Shown here piece after piece: positions 63,401 through 64,000 of a stretch of 64,000 bases of DNA. The notes under the pieces were generated by a model. It searched no databases, was not told the origin of the DNA, and saw only the letters and a list, made by a program, of their open reading frames with translations. Source of the DNA: Larkinella punicea (GTDB taxonomy: Bacteria; Bacteroidota; Bacteroidia; Cytophagales; Spirosomataceae). The stretch spans positions 1 to 64,000 of the forward strand of contig NZ_QOWE01000034.1 in the NCBI RefSeq assembly GCF_003334855.1. The letters run 5' to 3'. Within the stretch, counting starts at the first letter, position 1. Every line of letters starts with the position of its first letter. A program made the translations under genes and the position numbers.

Positions 63401-63666
63401 AAAATACGCTGTTTGATGCCTCATTTGTAAAACTGCGCGAAATGAGCCTGAGCTACGCCCTGCCGAAATCGCTGATTGGCAAGACACCGTTCTCTACAAT
63501 TCAGGTATCGTTGATTGGCCGGAATCTGATGCTGTGGACCCCCAAATCGCAGCCCAACGTCGATCCGGAAGTGAGTTCGTTCGGCACCGGTAACAGCCAG
63601 GGTTACGAATACCTGGCCTATCCGTCGACCCGGAGCTACGGGGCCAGTCTGAAAATTGTGTTATAA
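60499..63666 (+). CDS. SusC/RagA family TonB-linked outer membrane protein (second pair)
   Basis: The 1055-residue protein has a signal peptide (about 1-20). A carboxypeptidase-regulatory-like domain follows (TVSGTIRSASDKLPMPGVTI, about 22-110), then a plug domain (VVVTASAIEREKKTLGYAV, YVVDGIIISNNN, ILKGPAAAALYGSQAASGVI) and a long barrel ending ASLKIVL. It differs clearly from the SusC at 28996 in plug sequence and length. Its SusD partner starts 24 bp downstream. The two-component pair just upstream probably controls it; a terminator in the 271-bp gap says it has its own promoter, for which GACCTTTG near 60469 is a weak -7 candidate. Confidence 0.96.
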   Translation: MKILLRGILLMLLCYQYGLSQSKTVSGTIRSASDKLPMPGVTIGIKGTTQGATSDGSGAFRISGIPDNATLVFSFIGYKTQEIGVGNRTNFDIVLEESAAILNEVVVTASAIEREKKTLGYAVTNVKGEDLVRANESNMLRSLQGRVPGVQISSASGAAGGATRVVIRGAQSFNGNNQPLYVVDGIIISNNNTTTSLGTGGDLNNGVDITNRAADIDPNNIESVSILKGPAAAALYGSQAASGVIIITTKNRSKAVTEKPQISLNSSVNFENPLRLPDYQNTFAAGFDGVYDLLDAGNVSWGPKIQGQKVADWRTYGLYSLGQQDSPDSIPLVARPNNVRNFFETGVTLNNSFSVRNNNGTSNYILTVSDVNTKSMIPNTNYHRTVVNVGAGTKFFNNKVSTNLSATFTRSGGDRGVQGQGRSNILQTIYNTPRDIEVSDQKDFNDPRYNLDGYYLAGFRNNPYWLLENNLLKDNVNRFFGNAQVSYDPVSWLNFTYRIGTDMYSDLRKQRFAQGTIATVGGRYVEDNTTFQSLLSDFIVTANRDLSPNLNLKVILGHNLQDLSISRGVYDGQPLIVPGFYDLSNASTIVTTRTDNHTRLYGIYGDVQLAYKDYLFLDVTGRNDYSSTLPKKNRSFFYPGASVSFIPTSAFLDLRNNALSYLKIRANMAQVGKVANAYQINPVFTRTSITDGFLALYQFPLNGIAGFSVGNIRGNPDLRSELTTSWEIGTEILFFNNRLGVDFTYYNSKSEQQIVNVPISSTSGFLAQTLNAGAMTNKGIELLLTGTPVKSTSGFRWDVSLNFTRNRNKVTELYNPLAPVGLGGLSSPSLQARLGEPYGAFFGSKMLRDPEGRVVVNATTGRPLADPVLQVLGNIQPDFSAGLSNTVSFKGLSFNVLVDTRQGGKFYSQTANLGRFAGFTKETTYNDREPFVYPNSVIQNQDGTFTPNTTIKTNGGYEYWSTVSNFGENTLFDASFVKLREMSLSYALPKSLIGKTPFSTIQVSLIGRNLMLWTPKSQPNVDPEVSSFGTGNSQGYEYLAYPSTRSYGASLKIVL

Positions 63667-63689
63667 CCGATTCCTGATTTTTCAATTCT

Positions 63690-64000
63690 ATGAAACGGAT
63701 CCTCTTAAAAGCGGTTTTGCTGTCCCTGTTTGTCGGACTGAACACCGCCTGTGAAAAAGATTATTTAGACATCAATACCGACCCCAACAACCCCTCCGAA
63801 GCGGACATCAACCTGACGTTACCGGCGGGACAGGCACAGGTGGCCTTTATCGTGGGCGGGCAACTCAACATCCTCGGCGGTATTCTGTCGCAATACTGGT
63901 CGATCCCGAGAGGGGGAAATCAGTTTCGAACCTGGGATCAGTACAACATCACCTCCTCGACGCTCGACGGGCAGGGCGGGCAGTTTGCCAATTTCTATGC
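63690..64000 (+). CDS. SusD/RagB family lipoprotein (3' end outside window)
   Basis: The first 103 codons are visible. The product begins MKRILLKAVLLSLFVGLNTA with lipobox Cys at residue 21, followed by the start of a SusD-like_2 type domain (YLDINTDPNNPSEADINLT, LSQYWSIPRGGNQF). It starts 24 bp after the susC stop and would be the surface lid of that SusC barrel. The rest lies beyond the window. Confidence 0.92.
   Translation, partial: MKRILLKAVLLSLFVGLNTACEKDYLDINTDPNNPSEADINLTLPAGQAQVAFIVGGQLNILGGILSQYWSIPRGGNQFRTWDQYNITSSTLDGQGGQFANFY

Overview
The window reads as chromosomal DNA of a free-living member of the Bacteroidota, most likely the Cytophagales and probably a Spirosoma/Larkinella-type genus (the genus is inference). 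The basis is a type IX secretion (T9SS) adhesin cluster with a CHU_C sorting domain and PorP/SprF proteins, two SusC/SusD pairs, a TamL-type lipoprotein barrel, a propeller histidine kinase, TAnnTTTG-type promoters and near absence of Shine-Dalgarno sites. Most of the window is moderately GC-rich; about 27.6-29.0 kb and 34.7-36.4 kb are clearly AT-rich.

Layout. 1-12 kb: the 3' part of a giant Ig-repeat adhesin, then PorP, an OmpA-type protein, a second PorP and a glycosyltransferase. 12-27 kb: mostly unrelated housekeeping and stress genes (iron permease family, ABC exporter, an unusual REC-kinase-REC-AraC regulator, DoxX, DJ-1/PfpI, chromate transporter, 2OG oxygenase, exported superoxide dismutase, dihaem cytochrome c, recR, clpS, Na+/solute symporter, FAD oxidase). 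27.3-36.5 kb: an accessory island with gene remnants, an orphan SusC/SusD pair, a carboxymuconolactone decarboxylase-like gene, and a 1.78-kb cassette bounded by 97-bp inverted repeats that abut tRNA-Arg(CCU). 36.5-47.6 kb: hflX, a MATE exporter with a possible leader peptide, pyruvate carboxylase, a REP-like cluster, SelW-like and sterol desaturase-like genes, a Crp regulator and small membrane/envelope genes. 47.7-52.4 kb: a leftward gene string miaB - sigma54-type activator - lptE - TPR gene - secG ending in a terminator. 52.6-56 kb: tamL and a TrmH-family methyltransferase, head to head with overlapping start codons. 56-64 kb: a propeller histidine kinase, its LuxR-type response regulator, then a second SusC/SusD pair cut by the window end.

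The most notable structure is the cassette at 34672-36450. Its two ends align without gaps over 97 bp in inverted orientation. The outer 15 bp of each end is the T-arm of the adjacent tRNA-Arg, followed by a palindrome and a GTTGAC-N6-GTTGAC direct repeat. It carries a PD-(D/E)XK (Mrr-like) nuclease gene and an unrecognised gene, with no transposase or integrase. A second theme is a family of large palindromes with C-free arms that begin at or within a few bases of stop codons between same-strand genes (16.6, 23.6 and 49.6 kb). One of them encodes the lipoprotein signal peptide of LptE.
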